Shown one piece after another: positions 1 to 7,820 of a stretch of DNA of 64,000 nucleotides; position 1 is the first letter of the stretch; each line of letters starts with the position of its first letter. A program made the translations under genes and the position numbers. A model generated the notes under the pieces. That model saw only the letters and a program-made list of their open reading frames with translations. It was not told the origin of the DNA and ran no database searches. Location of the stretch: contig NZ_JAHBBI010000004.1 of the NCBI RefSeq assembly GCF_019331695.1, forward strand, positions 124,001 through 188,000, given 5' to 3'. Origin of the DNA: Bifidobacterium pluvialisilvae (GTDB taxonomy: Bacteria; Actinomycetota; Actinomycetes; Actinomycetales; Bifidobacteriaceae).

Positions 1-641
1 CGCTGAGCGAGTGCAAGGTCGCGTTCATCACCTCCGGCGGCATCCACAAGAAGGACCAGACGCCGTTCAACACCGCCGGCGACTGGAGCTACCGCGAGAT
101 CCCGAGCGACACCCCGTCCGACCAGCTCATGGTCACCCACGGCGGCTTCGACAACTCCGACATCAACAAGGACGTCAACGCCATGCTGCCCATCGACCGC
201 CTGCGCGAACTCGTCAAGGAAGGCTTCATCGGCTCGCTCGTGCCCACCTTCTTCGGCTTCATGGGCGGCGGCGGCAACGTCGACAAGTTCGAGCACGTCA
301 CCGGCCCCGAGATTGCCAAGAAGCTCAAGGCCGAAGGCGCCGACATCGTGCTCGCCACCGGCGGCTGCGGCACCTGCCACCGCTCCTGCACACTGGTGCT
401 GCGCTGCTGCGAGGCCGCGGGCATGAGCACCTGCATCATCGCCGCCCTCCCGCCGATCGCCCGCCAGCAGGGCGCGCCGCGCATCACCGCGCCGCTCGTG
501 CCGATCGGGTCCAACGCCGGCGAGCCGAACAACCCGACCATGCAGATGGGCATCCTCAAGGACACCCTCAACGCCATGGAGGAGTTCGACCACTTCGGCC
601 AGATGAAGGCGCTGCCGTACGAATACCGTCACAACGTCTGA
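1..641 (+). CDS. prdB: D-proline reductase PrdB-like subunit, Cys variant (5' truncated by window edge)
   Basis: The gene enters from the left edge, reads in frame from base 3 and ends at TGA 639-641; about 212 residues are visible. The protein resembles the PrdB subunit of D-proline reductase, which reductively opens D-proline to 5-aminovalerate in Stickland fermentation. Family marks seen are VTHGGFDNSDINKDVN, PIDRLRELVKEGFIGS, FMGGGGN, GPEIAKKLK, GTCHRS and AGEPNNPTMQMGI. The catalytic selenocysteine of clostridial PrdB falls at codon 366-368, which here is TGC (Cys) in the context GGCGTCHRS, so no Sec machinery is needed. The PrdA proprotein subunit would be expected upstream, outside the window. 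A TetR gene and a proline racemase follow on the same strand. The alternative is another member of the glycine/betaine/sarcosine/proline reductase B family; the downstream racemase favours proline. Confidence 0.85.
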   Translation, partial: LSECKVAFITSGGIHKKDQTPFNTAGDWSYREIPSDTPSDQLMVTHGGFDNSDINKDVNAMLPIDRLRELVKEGFIGSLVPTFFGFMGGGGNVDKFEHVTGPEIAKKLKAEGADIVLATGGCGTCHRSCTLVLRCCEAAGMSTCIIAALPPIARQQGAPRITAPLVPIGSNAGEPNNPTMQMGILKDTLNAMEEFDHFGQMKALPYEYRHNV

Positions 642-660
642 TCCGGCGATTCGATGAACG

Positions 661-692
661 TCGGGGCGTCCGCCGCATGGCAGGCGCCCCGA
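661..692 (+). terminator. GC-rich hairpin after prdB
   Basis: TCGGGGCG at 661-668 pairs with CGCCCCGA at 685-692, about 20 bases after the prdB stop. No T-run follows, so this may be a weak terminator or a 3'-end protecting hairpin. Confidence 0.35.
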
Positions 693-849
693 TACCAACG
701 CAACACGACAATCACAATCACACGAACAATCGATCCGGTCGCATCCGTGCAAGGCGGCGGGACACGTCCAAACGATACGGTTCTATGATGGAGTCACATC
801 TACGTAACGGCTTCATGACGGAACATGGGGTGAAAGGCGGGACCTGTCC

Positions 850-1428
850 ATGGCACGAGACGCACGAGGCAGCATCATCGACGCTTCCTGGGACCTTTTC
901 AAGGAAAAAGGCTACGAGAAGACCACGATTGATGACATCATCGCCAAGGCGGGCATCGCCAAAGGCACGTTCTACCATCATTTCCAAGGCAAATCGGCGC
1001 TTCTGGGAACGCTGAGCGACGTGTTCGACGAAAAATACCGCGAGATGGACGCCGAACTCGACCCCGACGGGTCGGTGGTCGAGCAGATTCCCTATCTCAA
1101 CGTGCAGATGTTCGGCTGGATCGAACAGCATGTGCCGGTCGAGCTGCTCAGCGCCCAGCTGGCGTCGCAGCTCAACGCGCGTGGAGACCGGTCACTGGTG
1201 AATCAGGACCGCTTCTACTTCGCCATCCATCGCAGGCTCTTCGCCCGCGGACAGGACCAGGGCGAAATCACACGGGACTATTCCACGCATGACATTGTCC
1301 GCCTGTATGCGATGGCGGAACGATCGATGCTGTACGACTGGTGCCTGCATCAGGGGTCGCAGCCGCTGGTGGGGGAGCCCACCAGAATCGTCGCCGAGGT
1401 GCTCAACCGCTTCGTGCGGCACCTGTAG
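850..1428 (+). CDS. TetR/AcrR-family transcriptional regulator
   Basis: The 192-residue protein has an N-terminal TetR helix-turn-helix: residues 8-50 read IIDASWDLFKEKGY, TTIDDIIAKAGIAKGTFYHHF, then a basic turn into the ligand-binding domain. The rest is helical, varied in sequence, and gives no ligand. The start is ATG 850, with a purine-rich stretch (GAAAGGCGGGA) upstream. It sits between prdB and the proline racemase on the same strand, so it is the natural candidate for a local regulator sensing proline, hydroxyproline or a product. This is inferred from position only. A possible -10 (TATGAT, 784-789) and an ACGTAACGG motif (802-810) lie upstream; related motifs recur near hypE. Confidence 0.9.
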   Translation: MARDARGSIIDASWDLFKEKGYEKTTIDDIIAKAGIAKGTFYHHFQGKSALLGTLSDVFDEKYREMDAELDPDGSVVEQIPYLNVQMFGWIEQHVPVELLSAQLASQLNARGDRSLVNQDRFYFAIHRRLFARGQDQGEITRDYSTHDIVRLYAMAERSMLYDWCLHQGSQPLVGEPTRIVAEVLNRFVRHL

Positions 1429-1537
1429 ACGGCGAGAACGCGAGGCTGTCCTTCTATTCGGGGGCGAGTCCTCGTCCGGCCGACGGCATCGACCTTCCGC
1501 GAGGCGCGTCCAAGGCGCCGAACCGAGGAGATGCATG

Positions 1538-2668
1538 ATGAACGTTGCCGGCATGATACAGGTTCCGTCCAATTTCCACACCAAAACGCTGGCGGCGGCG
1601 AAGGCCGTGCTCGACGACGCGATGTTCGCCTCCAGCCCGCGGCTGACCACCGTGGAATCACACACGCAGGGCGAGCCCACGCGCATCCTCGTCGGCGGGC
1701 TCTCCGCGCTCGACGCCGAGCCGAGCGCCATCGCCGTGCGCGACAAGCTCATCAACGAATACGACGGCATCCGCAAGATCCTCATGCTGGAGCCGCGCGG
1801 CCACCGCGACATGTTCGGCGCCATCCTCTTCAAACCCACCCGTTCCGACGCCGACCTCGGCGCCGTGTTCACCGACTCGGGCGGCTATCTCAACATGTGC
1901 GGCCACGGTTCCATCGGCGTCTCCACGTTCGCCGTCGAATCCGGCCTCGTGACCGGGAAGTATCCGTCGTTCGCCGCCATCGCCGACGACGACATCGACG
2001 TGCGTCTCGACACCCCGGCAGGACTCATCACCGTCACCGTCCACGTGCGCGGCCACCAGGTCGAGAACGCCACGCTCACCAACGTGCCCGCGTTCGTCGC
2101 CATGGACGACGTGACCATCCACGTGGACGAGCCGGGCATCCCCGTACGGGACGTCAAAGCCACCATTTCGTTCGGCGGCAGCTTCTTCGCGCTGGTGGAC
2201 TTCGATTCGCTCGGCCTCGGCTACGACATCGAATCCTCGCACTCGCAGGAGATCGCCGACATTGGCATGGCCGTCCTGCGTGCCGCACGCGAACAGCTCG
2301 ACGTACGCCATCCGCTCGTGGACATCAAGGGCGTCGATCTGGTGGAATTCGGCCAGTACGACGAATCCACCGGGCACTACCGCAACGGCGTCGTCTTCGG
2401 CGGCAGGCAGGTCGACCGCTCCCCATGCGGCACCGGCACCAGCGCCAAGCTCGCCGCGCTCGTGGCACATGGGAAGATGGACATCGGCGAGACCCGCGTG
2501 TTCGAGTCGATCACCGGGTCGAAGTTCCTCGGGTGCCCGGCCTCGCGCACCACGGTCGCCGGCCATGACGCCATCATCCCGCAGATCACCGGCAAGGCGT
2601 TCATCACTGGCGTCAGCACCTTCGAACTCGACTCCACCGACATCTATCCCGAGGGATTCCTCGTGTGA
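1538..2668 (+). CDS. prdF: Proline racemase family enzyme (PrdF-like)
   Basis: This is a 376-residue PF05544 protein. Proline racemase interconverts L- and D-proline using two cysteines as acid and base. Both are present: Cys121 in NMCGHGSIG and Cys297 in DRSPCGTGTSAK. Other family marks are SHTQGEPTRI near residue 41 and VESITGSKFLG-type sequence near the C-terminus. The N-terminus is about 28 residues longer than in typical racemases. ATG 1538 was chosen because GAGGAG (1525-1530) lies 7 bases upstream; ATG 1535 is the alternative. The paired Cys excludes the 3-hydroxyproline dehydratase relatives, but 4-hydroxyproline 2-epimerase cannot be excluded from motifs. Lying between prdB and hypD, a role in supplying D-proline to the reductase is the simplest reading. 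Confidence 0.88.
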   Translation: MNVAGMIQVPSNFHTKTLAAAKAVLDDAMFASSPRLTTVESHTQGEPTRILVGGLSALDAEPSAIAVRDKLINEYDGIRKILMLEPRGHRDMFGAILFKPTRSDADLGAVFTDSGGYLNMCGHGSIGVSTFAVESGLVTGKYPSFAAIADDDIDVRLDTPAGLITVTVHVRGHQVENATLTNVPAFVAMDDVTIHVDEPGIPVRDVKATISFGGSFFALVDFDSLGLGYDIESSHSQEIADIGMAVLRAAREQLDVRHPLVDIKGVDLVEFGQYDESTGHYRNGVVFGGRQVDRSPCGTGTSAKLAALVAHGKMDIGETRVFESITGSKFLGCPASRTTVAGHDAIIPQITGKAFITGVSTFELDSTDIYPEGFLV

Positions 2669-2755
2669 CCCCGGATTGCCGGGCGAGGGTGGTCCATCCG
2701 TCCACATTGTCCGCCGGGCTTGTGCCGCATCGGCTGGACCCCCTAGCGTGAAGGC

Positions 2756-3643
2756 ATGAATGATGGGTCTTTGGCGCTGCGGCATCTGACGGAGGCGAAG
2801 CATCGGAGCATGGGCCTTTGCCTGGAGGCGATGGCCCGTACGAGGAACGATCTGGTCTTCGACCTCTGCACCGCCCTGGAACTGCAATCGGTGGAACTGC
2901 CTTGGGACGAGAGGCTGAACAAGGACGTCTGCCATGTGGCGGTGAACGACGACCGTGCCAAAACCGATATTCGCGGCGTACGGTTCCACCGCTATGCGGG
3001 TGCGTTCGACACGGTGCTGGTGGACGGCCGGATCCGTTGCGTCTCGCTGCCCGACGTGTGGATGCATTATGCCGCAGTGCTGTCGCTGGAGGAACTTGTC
3101 GTGCTGACCGACGGCCTTATGCGAAGGGACAGGCGTCTGCGGCGGCTGACGCTTGAACGGCTGTCCAACGATCTCGCGCAGGCCACGGGCTTCAGGGGAA
3201 TACGACGATGCCGTCAGGCTCTGCGGCTGGCCCGGGAGGGGACGGACTCCTCCTATGAGACCAGGGTCCGTCTTGTGCCCATGCGATACGGGCTGCCATG
3301 CCCGGAGGTGAACCATCCGGTGCCCAAAGAGAACGGGAAGGGCTGCTATTACCTCGACATGGCCTACCCGCAGTGGAAGATCGCGCTCGAGTATGACGGC
3401 GGGCATCATCGCATGCAGTGGAAGGAAGACAACCGGCGGCGTGAGGAGCTGGAACGTCTCGGATGGATAATCATCAAGGTTTTCTACGAGGATGTGAGGG
3501 ACGTCGAGTCCCAGGAGAAGCTGGCATGGCGGATAGCCGTCCGAATCGAACAGGTCACGGGGAAGCCCGTGCCCCTGACGCCCCGGAGGACGTTGGAATG
3601 GCTGGCGGACGGGCGTCGGTGGCGATATGCGGCGTCACGGTAG
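2756..3643 (+). CDS. DUF559 (Vsr-like endonuclease fold) protein
   Basis: A 295-residue protein with the layout common in actinobacterial DUF559 proteins: an N-terminal half of unknown function (residues 1-160) and a C-terminal domain related to very-short-patch-repair nucleases. The C-terminal domain shows YLDMAYPQWKIALEYDGGHH (about 200-220), then RREELERLGWIIIKVFYEDV, the usual D, E-x-D and aromatic pattern. The biochemical role of the family is not settled; very short patch repair, restriction-like or toxin-antitoxin roles have been suggested. The start ATG 2756 has only a weak AAGG upstream. It interrupts the proline cluster and looks unrelated to it. A truncated relative lies at 55870-56550. 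Confidence 0.7.
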   Translation: MNDGSLALRHLTEAKHRSMGLCLEAMARTRNDLVFDLCTALELQSVELPWDERLNKDVCHVAVNDDRAKTDIRGVRFHRYAGAFDTVLVDGRIRCVSLPDVWMHYAAVLSLEELVVLTDGLMRRDRRLRRLTLERLSNDLAQATGFRGIRRCRQALRLAREGTDSSYETRVRLVPMRYGLPCPEVNHPVPKENGKGCYYLDMAYPQWKIALEYDGGHHRMQWKEDNRRREELERLGWIIIKVFYEDVRDVESQEKLAWRIAVRIEQVTGKPVPLTPRRTLEWLADGRRWRYAASR

Positions 3644-3953
3644 CTTGCATGGCGGGTGTCCCACTGGCAAACTGCGACTTCTGGGGCTGTTGAGGCAAAG
3701 ACCTGAGACCTATCTCCGACTTCTGGGGCCGGCATCCCCGCTTTTCCATGTATGTGCGTTGAAATCATGCGGACCGTACTCGGCATAGCGGCTTGCGCCA
3801 CCCCAGAAGATTGGGATAGAAGGCCGAGCGCTTCGGAATCGCCCCGGAAGTCGTGTTTTGGTGCCCTACATCGGTGCCGGGATTCCAGCGAAGCGAAAAA
3901 GGCCCCGAACCCAGGCACGGGTTCGGGGCCGTTCGGTCGCTATGCGAAGAGCG
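3644..3953. other. Intergenic stretch between DUF559 gene and hypD
   Basis: No gene was recognised here. A 13-base direct repeat (CGACTTCTGGGGC) occurs at 3675-3687 and 3717-3729, and its core recurs inverted at 3801-3809. The right end holds the hypD terminator. Confidence 0.6.
3896..3930 (-). terminator. Rho-independent terminator of hypD
   Basis: On the minus strand a 12-bp GC-rich stem (3919-3930 with 3901-3912) and a small loop are followed directly by five T residues (3896-3900). It lies 23 bases past the hypD stop. Confidence 0.85.
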
Positions 3954-6380
3954 TCACAGGGTCTGCTCGGTGCGGGCGATGATCTCGTCCTGCAGGGCCT
4001 TGTCCAGGTTGTTGAAGTAGTCGGAGTAGCCGGCCACGCGGACGATGAGGTCCTTGTACTGGTCCGGGTGCTTCTGCGCGTCGATCAGCGTGGCGCGGTC
4101 GATCACGTTGAACTGGATGTGGTGGCCGTCCATCGCGAAGTAGCTGCGGATCAGGGCGCTCATGCCGAGGATGCCCTTCTTGCCGGCCACGACCTGCGGC
4201 GTGAACTTCTGGTTGAGCAGCGCGCCGCCGGTCTTGAGCTGGTCCATCTTCGCGGCGGAACGGATTACGGCGGTCGGGCCGTTGATGTCCGCGCCCTTCT
4301 CTGGGGCGATGCCGTCGGGCAGCGCGATGTGCTCGTGGCGGCCGTTCGGGGAGGCGATCATCGTCTGGCCGAAGTACACGTGGCAGGTGGTCGGCAGGAA
4401 CTCCACGATGGTCTTGGAGCCCTTCGGGGTCGGGCGGCCGGCCACGATCTTCTGCAGGGACTCGGAGACCTCGCGCAGCACGTCGTCGGCGTAGTCGTCG
4501 TCGTTGCCGTACTTCGGGGTGTGGTTGAACACCTGGTCGAACATGTCGTCGTAGCCCTTGAAGTCGGCCTCGCAGGCGGCGAGCACGTCGTCCATCGAGA
4601 AGCGCTTGTCCTCGAAGACCTGCTTCTTGAACACGGTGAGCGAGTCGGTGACGGTGCCCATGCCCACGCACTGGATGTAGCTCGTGTTGTAGCGGGCGCC
4701 GCCGCAGTTGTAGTCCTTGGCACGGGCGATGCAGTCGTCGGTGATCACCGAGAGCAGCGGCACGGGCAGCGTGTCCATGAACAGACGCTCGATGAGATTG
4801 TTGCCGGCCACCTTGACGTCGGTGACGTACTTGAGCTCCTTCTCGAACGCGGCGTACAGCTCATCGAAGCTCTTGAAGTCGCGCGGGTCTCCGCAGTCGA
4901 TGCCGATCTTCTTGTTCGTGTAGTGGTCGTAGCCTCGGTACATCACCAGCTCGAGCACCTTCGGCACGTTGAGGTAGCCGGTGAGCACGTAGGCCTCCTT
5001 GCCGGCGGTGCCGGTCTCCACGCATCCGGAGGCGATGCCGGACTCGCGGGCGTCGTCAAGGGACTTGCCCATGTTCAGCAGCTCCTGGATGATGGCGTCG
5101 GAGTTGTAGAACGCCGGCTGGCCCCAGCCCTTGCGGCTGATCTTCACGGCCTCGTGCAGGAAGTGCTCCGGGGTCTTGCGGCTGATCTGCACGTTCGAGC
5201 TCGGCTGCAGCAGCTTCATCTCGTCCATGACCTCGAGGATCAGGTAGCTCACGTCGCTCACGCCGCAGGTGCCGTCCGGACGCAGCGCACCGGTGTTGAA
5301 GTTGCAGAAGTCGGTGTAGGTGGCGGATTCCTTCAGCGTGATGCCCACCTTCGGCGGGGCCGGCTGGTTGTTGAACTTCACCCACAGGCACTCGAGGTAT
5401 TCGCGGGCCTGCTCGCGGGTGAGTGTGCCGGCGGCCACCTCGCGGTTGTAGAAGGGCTCGAGGTGCTGGTCGAACTTGCCGGGGGAGTAGGCGTCCCAGT
5501 TGTTCATTTCCGAGGTGACGCCGATGTGGGTGAACCAGTACATCTGAATCGCCTCGCGGAACGTGCGCGGCGCGTGGGCCGGCACCCGATCGCACACTTC
5601 GGCGAGCTGCTCAAGCTCCTCACGGCGCACCGGGTCGTCACACTGCTCGGCCTTTTCACGGGCCAGGGCGGCGTAGCGCTGGCCGAGGATGATCATGCCC
5701 TCGCACACCAGATGCATGGCCTGAAGCTCGGCCTCCTTGTGCTCGGCCTCCATGTCGTTGTTGTAGTCGATCGCGGCGAGTTCGTCGTCGATGCGCTTCA
5801 TGAAGTCCGCGTAGCCGGACTTGTAGATTTTGCCGTCGGCCACGGTGTGGCCCGGGCCGCGCTGGGCCATGAACTCGGTGTACATGCCGCCTTCGAACAG
5901 CAGGTGCCACTCCTCGGGTAGCATATTCATCATCTTGGTCATGGAGGCACGCTCCTGCCAGAACGGGATGATGACGTCGCGCTGAATCTCCTTCTGCTTC
6001 TCGGTCACGGAGAAGGAGACGTGCGCGCGGTTGTTCATGTTGTCGAAATCCTCAAGGCTGTGGCAGCACAGCTCCGGGAACGTCGGCGCGGACTGCGGGC
6101 CCACGCCCTTCTCGCCGACGATCAGCTCGTCGTCGCCCAGGTACAGCGTGCGCTTCTCCATGAGCGTCTTGAAGAAGATGCCGCGCAGCACCGGCGTGGG
6201 CACCTTGCCCTCGTACTGTTTGTAGACCTCGGTCTCGATGAGCGCACGCTCGAGCGAGATGCTCGGATGCGTGGTCTCGCTCAGCTCGCGCAGACGCTTG
6301 GTGCGCATGGTGGAGCCGCGCTTCTCGTCCCAGTTGATGCCGGTGTCGACGCCGGTCGGCGTGATGGTTGCGGTGGTCAT
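3954..6380 (-). CDS. hypD: Glycyl radical enzyme, trans-4-hydroxy-L-proline dehydratase (HypD-type)
   Basis: This 808-residue glycyl radical enzyme is predicted to dehydrate trans-4-hydroxy-L-proline to pyrroline-5-carboxylate. The active-site cysteine is Cys453 in SGCVETG, with Glu455 two residues on; pyruvate formate-lyases have a Cys-Cys pair instead. The radical glycine is Gly784 in RVAGYSDYFNN, 24 residues from the end. Against the characterised Clostridioides difficile HypD as I recall it (Cys434, Glu436, Tyr450, Gly765), all four sites align with a constant offset of 19 (Cys453, Glu455, Tyr469, Gly784). The text NNQPAPPKVGITLKES and WGQPAFYN also fits. The start ATG 6380 follows AAAGGATC. 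The activase gene lies upstream on the same strand, and the proline racemase and PrdB genes are nearby. Automatic annotation is likely to call it formate acetyltransferase or glycerol dehydratase. Confidence 0.9.
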   Translation of the reverse strand: MTTATITPTGVDTGINWDEKRGSTMRTKRLRELSETTHPSISLERALIETEVYKQYEGKVPTPVLRGIFFKTLMEKRTLYLGDDELIVGEKGVGPQSAPTFPELCCHSLEDFDNMNNRAHVSFSVTEKQKEIQRDVIIPFWQERASMTKMMNMLPEEWHLLFEGGMYTEFMAQRGPGHTVADGKIYKSGYADFMKRIDDELAAIDYNNDMEAEHKEAELQAMHLVCEGMIILGQRYAALAREKAEQCDDPVRREELEQLAEVCDRVPAHAPRTFREAIQMYWFTHIGVTSEMNNWDAYSPGKFDQHLEPFYNREVAAGTLTREQAREYLECLWVKFNNQPAPPKVGITLKESATYTDFCNFNTGALRPDGTCGVSDVSYLILEVMDEMKLLQPSSNVQISRKTPEHFLHEAVKISRKGWGQPAFYNSDAIIQELLNMGKSLDDARESGIASGCVETGTAGKEAYVLTGYLNVPKVLELVMYRGYDHYTNKKIGIDCGDPRDFKSFDELYAAFEKELKYVTDVKVAGNNLIERLFMDTLPVPLLSVITDDCIARAKDYNCGGARYNTSYIQCVGMGTVTDSLTVFKKQVFEDKRFSMDDVLAACEADFKGYDDMFDQVFNHTPKYGNDDDYADDVLREVSESLQKIVAGRPTPKGSKTIVEFLPTTCHVYFGQTMIASPNGRHEHIALPDGIAPEKGADINGPTAVIRSAAKMDQLKTGGALLNQKFTPQVVAGKKGILGMSALIRSYFAMDGHHIQFNVIDRATLIDAQKHPDQYKDLIVRVAGYSDYFNNLDKALQDEIIARTEQTL

Positions 6381-6446
6381 GATGAATGATCCTTTGAATG
6401 TAGGTATGACGAAACGAATGAATGATGGATATAGGTGCAGGTGGGG

Positions 6447-6474
6447 AAAATACCCCCGTCTGATAGGGTGTGAA
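6447..6474 (-). promoter_or_regulatory. Candidate hypD promoter
   Basis: On the minus strand TTCACA (6469-6474) and TATTTT (6447-6452) are separated by 16 bases, about 65 bases upstream of the hypD start. The match to consensus is moderate; transcription from the hypE promoter is also possible. Confidence 0.3.
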
Positions 6475-6517
6475 GAAGATAAGGGACATGCGCTTCCACG
6501 CGCTGTGCGCCCCGATG

Positions 6518-6667
6518 TTATTTGAGAATGGTTTCCGCGCCGCTTCGTGCGCCGGGATGCCCTTGGCTGCGTTTGCGTGAACGCATGCAGCCGTCCATAA
6601 GGCCGAGAACGCGGGCGGACGCGGAGATCGGCGAATCGAATACGATATCGGTTGCGAGATCGTTCAT
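6518..6667 (-). CDS. Small 49-residue ORF between hypE and hypD
   Basis: ATG 6667 to TAA 6518 encodes 49 residues beginning MNDLATDIVFDSPISASARV, with a basic middle (MRSRKRSQ) and ending GAETILK. The reason to believe it is the ribosome binding site: GGAGGGAGG at 6676-6684 ends 8 bases before the ATG, stronger than the sites of its neighbours. It is in a different frame from hypD and lies in the otherwise long gap between two genes that should be co-expressed. I do not recognise the protein. It could be a leader peptide controlling hypD, a small partner protein, or chance. Confidence 0.5.
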   Translation of the reverse strand: MNDLATDIVFDSPISASARVLGLMDGCMRSRKRSQGHPGARSGAETILK

Positions 6668-6742
6668 CGCCTTGGCCTCCCTCCGATTGCGTTGTATTGC
6701 GGCTTATCGTAGCGCCGTCGTGTGTTATGCGTGTCGCGGCCG

Positions 6743-6760
6743 ACGTAACAGACGTAACAG
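6743..6760. repeat. Tandem 9-base direct repeat, possible regulator site
   Basis: ACGTAACAG occurs twice back to back (6743-6751, 6752-6760) between hypE and the small ORF. A near match, ACGTAACGG, lies upstream of the TetR gene at 802-810. Confidence 0.45.
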
Positions 6761-6861
6761 GCCCGCAACATGACACGAGCGGCTTCGCTGTCGATTATGG
6801 CACGGACGCAGGCCAAAAACGCCTCGGCCGTGTTCTCCTGACTGCATTTGGCCGCCCGGCG

Positions 6862-7644
6862 TCAGCCGCCGATGGTCACGTTGTCGTAGAACTTCTCGAT
6901 TTCGGTCTTGACCTCGTTCATCTGCTCGTCCGAAGGCACCTCGAAGTAGATGGCCTTGCGGCCGAGCTTGGCGTACTTGTCCATGCCGTACTTGTGGTAG
7001 GGGAGGATGTCCACCTGCTCGACGGGGATGTGGTTGGCGCGCAGCCACAGCATGGTGCGTTCGATCATGTCCTTGTCGGTGTTGATGCCGGGCAGCATGA
7101 TGAGGCGGAGGAAGATGCGGGCGTTGTTCTCGGCGAGGATCTTGAGGTTCTTCAATACGAGATGGTTCGAGCCGCCGGTGTAACGCTTGTGCAGCTCGTC
7201 GTCGATGAATTTGAGGTCATAGAGGAAGAAGTCGGCGTAGTCGCACATCTCCTCGACGGTCTTCGACGCGGCGACGCCGCATGTGTCGATGCCGATGCTG
7301 ATCTCCTGCTCGTCGAGGCGGCGCACGAGCTCCATGATGTAGTCGTGGTCCATGGCCAGCACCTCGCCGCCGGAGAGCGTGACGCCGCCGCCGGACTGGT
7401 CGTAGATCATATGGTCCTTGAGCACGTCCTTGACGAGTTCGTCGATGGTGTACTGCTGGCCGACGTGCTGGACCTTGCCGTCCTTGTCGGTCATGATCTC
7501 GGGCGTGAACAGCTGGCTTTCGGGGTTGTGACACCATTCGCAGCGCAGCGGGCATCCCTTGAAGAAGATGGTGGTGCGCACGCCAGGCCCGTCGTGTGTG
7601 GAGAAGTGCTGGATGTTGAATACGTATGGTGTCCTGCCTGACAT
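6862..7644 (-). CDS. hypE: Glycyl radical enzyme activase (radical SAM), HypE-type
   Basis: A 260-residue radical SAM protein that would put the glycyl radical on HypD. The iron-sulfur motif CX3CX2C is Cys31, Cys35 and Cys38 in KGCPLRCEWCHNPES, preceded by HDGPGVRTTIFFKG. The SAM-binding LSGGE is at residues 90-94. There are no further cysteines between the cluster motif and SGGE, so the two extra ferredoxin-type clusters found in many non-PflA activases are absent. The start ATG 7644 follows GGGAAGGACGAT. It is transcribed toward hypD, 481 bases upstream of it, and with no other radical enzyme nearby HypD is its likely partner. It would be annotated pflA by default. Confidence 0.88.
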   Translation of the reverse strand: MSGRTPYVFNIQHFSTHDGPGVRTTIFFKGCPLRCEWCHNPESQLFTPEIMTDKDGKVQHVGQQYTIDELVKDVLKDHMIYDQSGGGVTLSGGEVLAMDHDYIMELVRRLDEQEISIGIDTCGVAASKTVEEMCDYADFFLYDLKFIDDELHKRYTGGSNHLVLKNLKILAENNARIFLRLIMLPGINTDKDMIERTMLWLRANHIPVEQVDILPYHKYGMDKYAKLGRKAIYFEVPSDEQMNEVKTEIEKFYDNVTIGG

Positions 7645-7728
7645 ATCGTCCTTCCCCTTCCGTCGTCTGGCCTGCCGTGGTCGGCGATTGGACCGCGGTG
7701 CATACGACGTTCTTATCTGGCTGCCGTC

Positions 7729-7789
7729 ATCATACGTCCGCCGTATGTTACCGGTTTCTAACGTGGATACATGCGGTCGTAACAATACG
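7729..7789 (-). promoter_or_regulatory. hypE upstream region with nested inverted repeats
   Basis: A minus-strand TATGAT (7729-7734) overlaps the inverted repeat CATACG-N5-CGTATG (7731-7747). A second inverted pair, CGTATGTTAC (7742-7751) and CGTAACAATACG (7778-7789), surrounds the -35 area. These are likely operator half-sites; no consensus -35 was found. Confidence 0.45.
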
Positions 7790-7820
7790 AAAACGGCCGA
7801 TTCAGTCCGCCGTGGATTCG

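Noticed and set aside
1289-1537. Longer proline racemase start inside the TetR gene
   Set aside because: It would overlap TetR by 140 bases; GAGGAG before ATG 1538 marks the start.
3858-5921. 687-codon plus-strand frame opposite hypD
   Set aside because: Antisense shadow. The minus strand encodes the full glycyl radical enzyme with all its motifs and a fitting terminator.
6381-6776. N-terminal extension of HypD to 940 residues
   Set aside because: The extra residues do not resemble the family, and ATG 6380 has a ribosome site and gives the usual length.
3954-7644. Calling the pair pflB-pflA (pyruvate formate-lyase)
   Set aside because: The Cys-Cys active-site pair of PFL is missing; GCVETG and the C-terminal GYSDYF text fit HypD.
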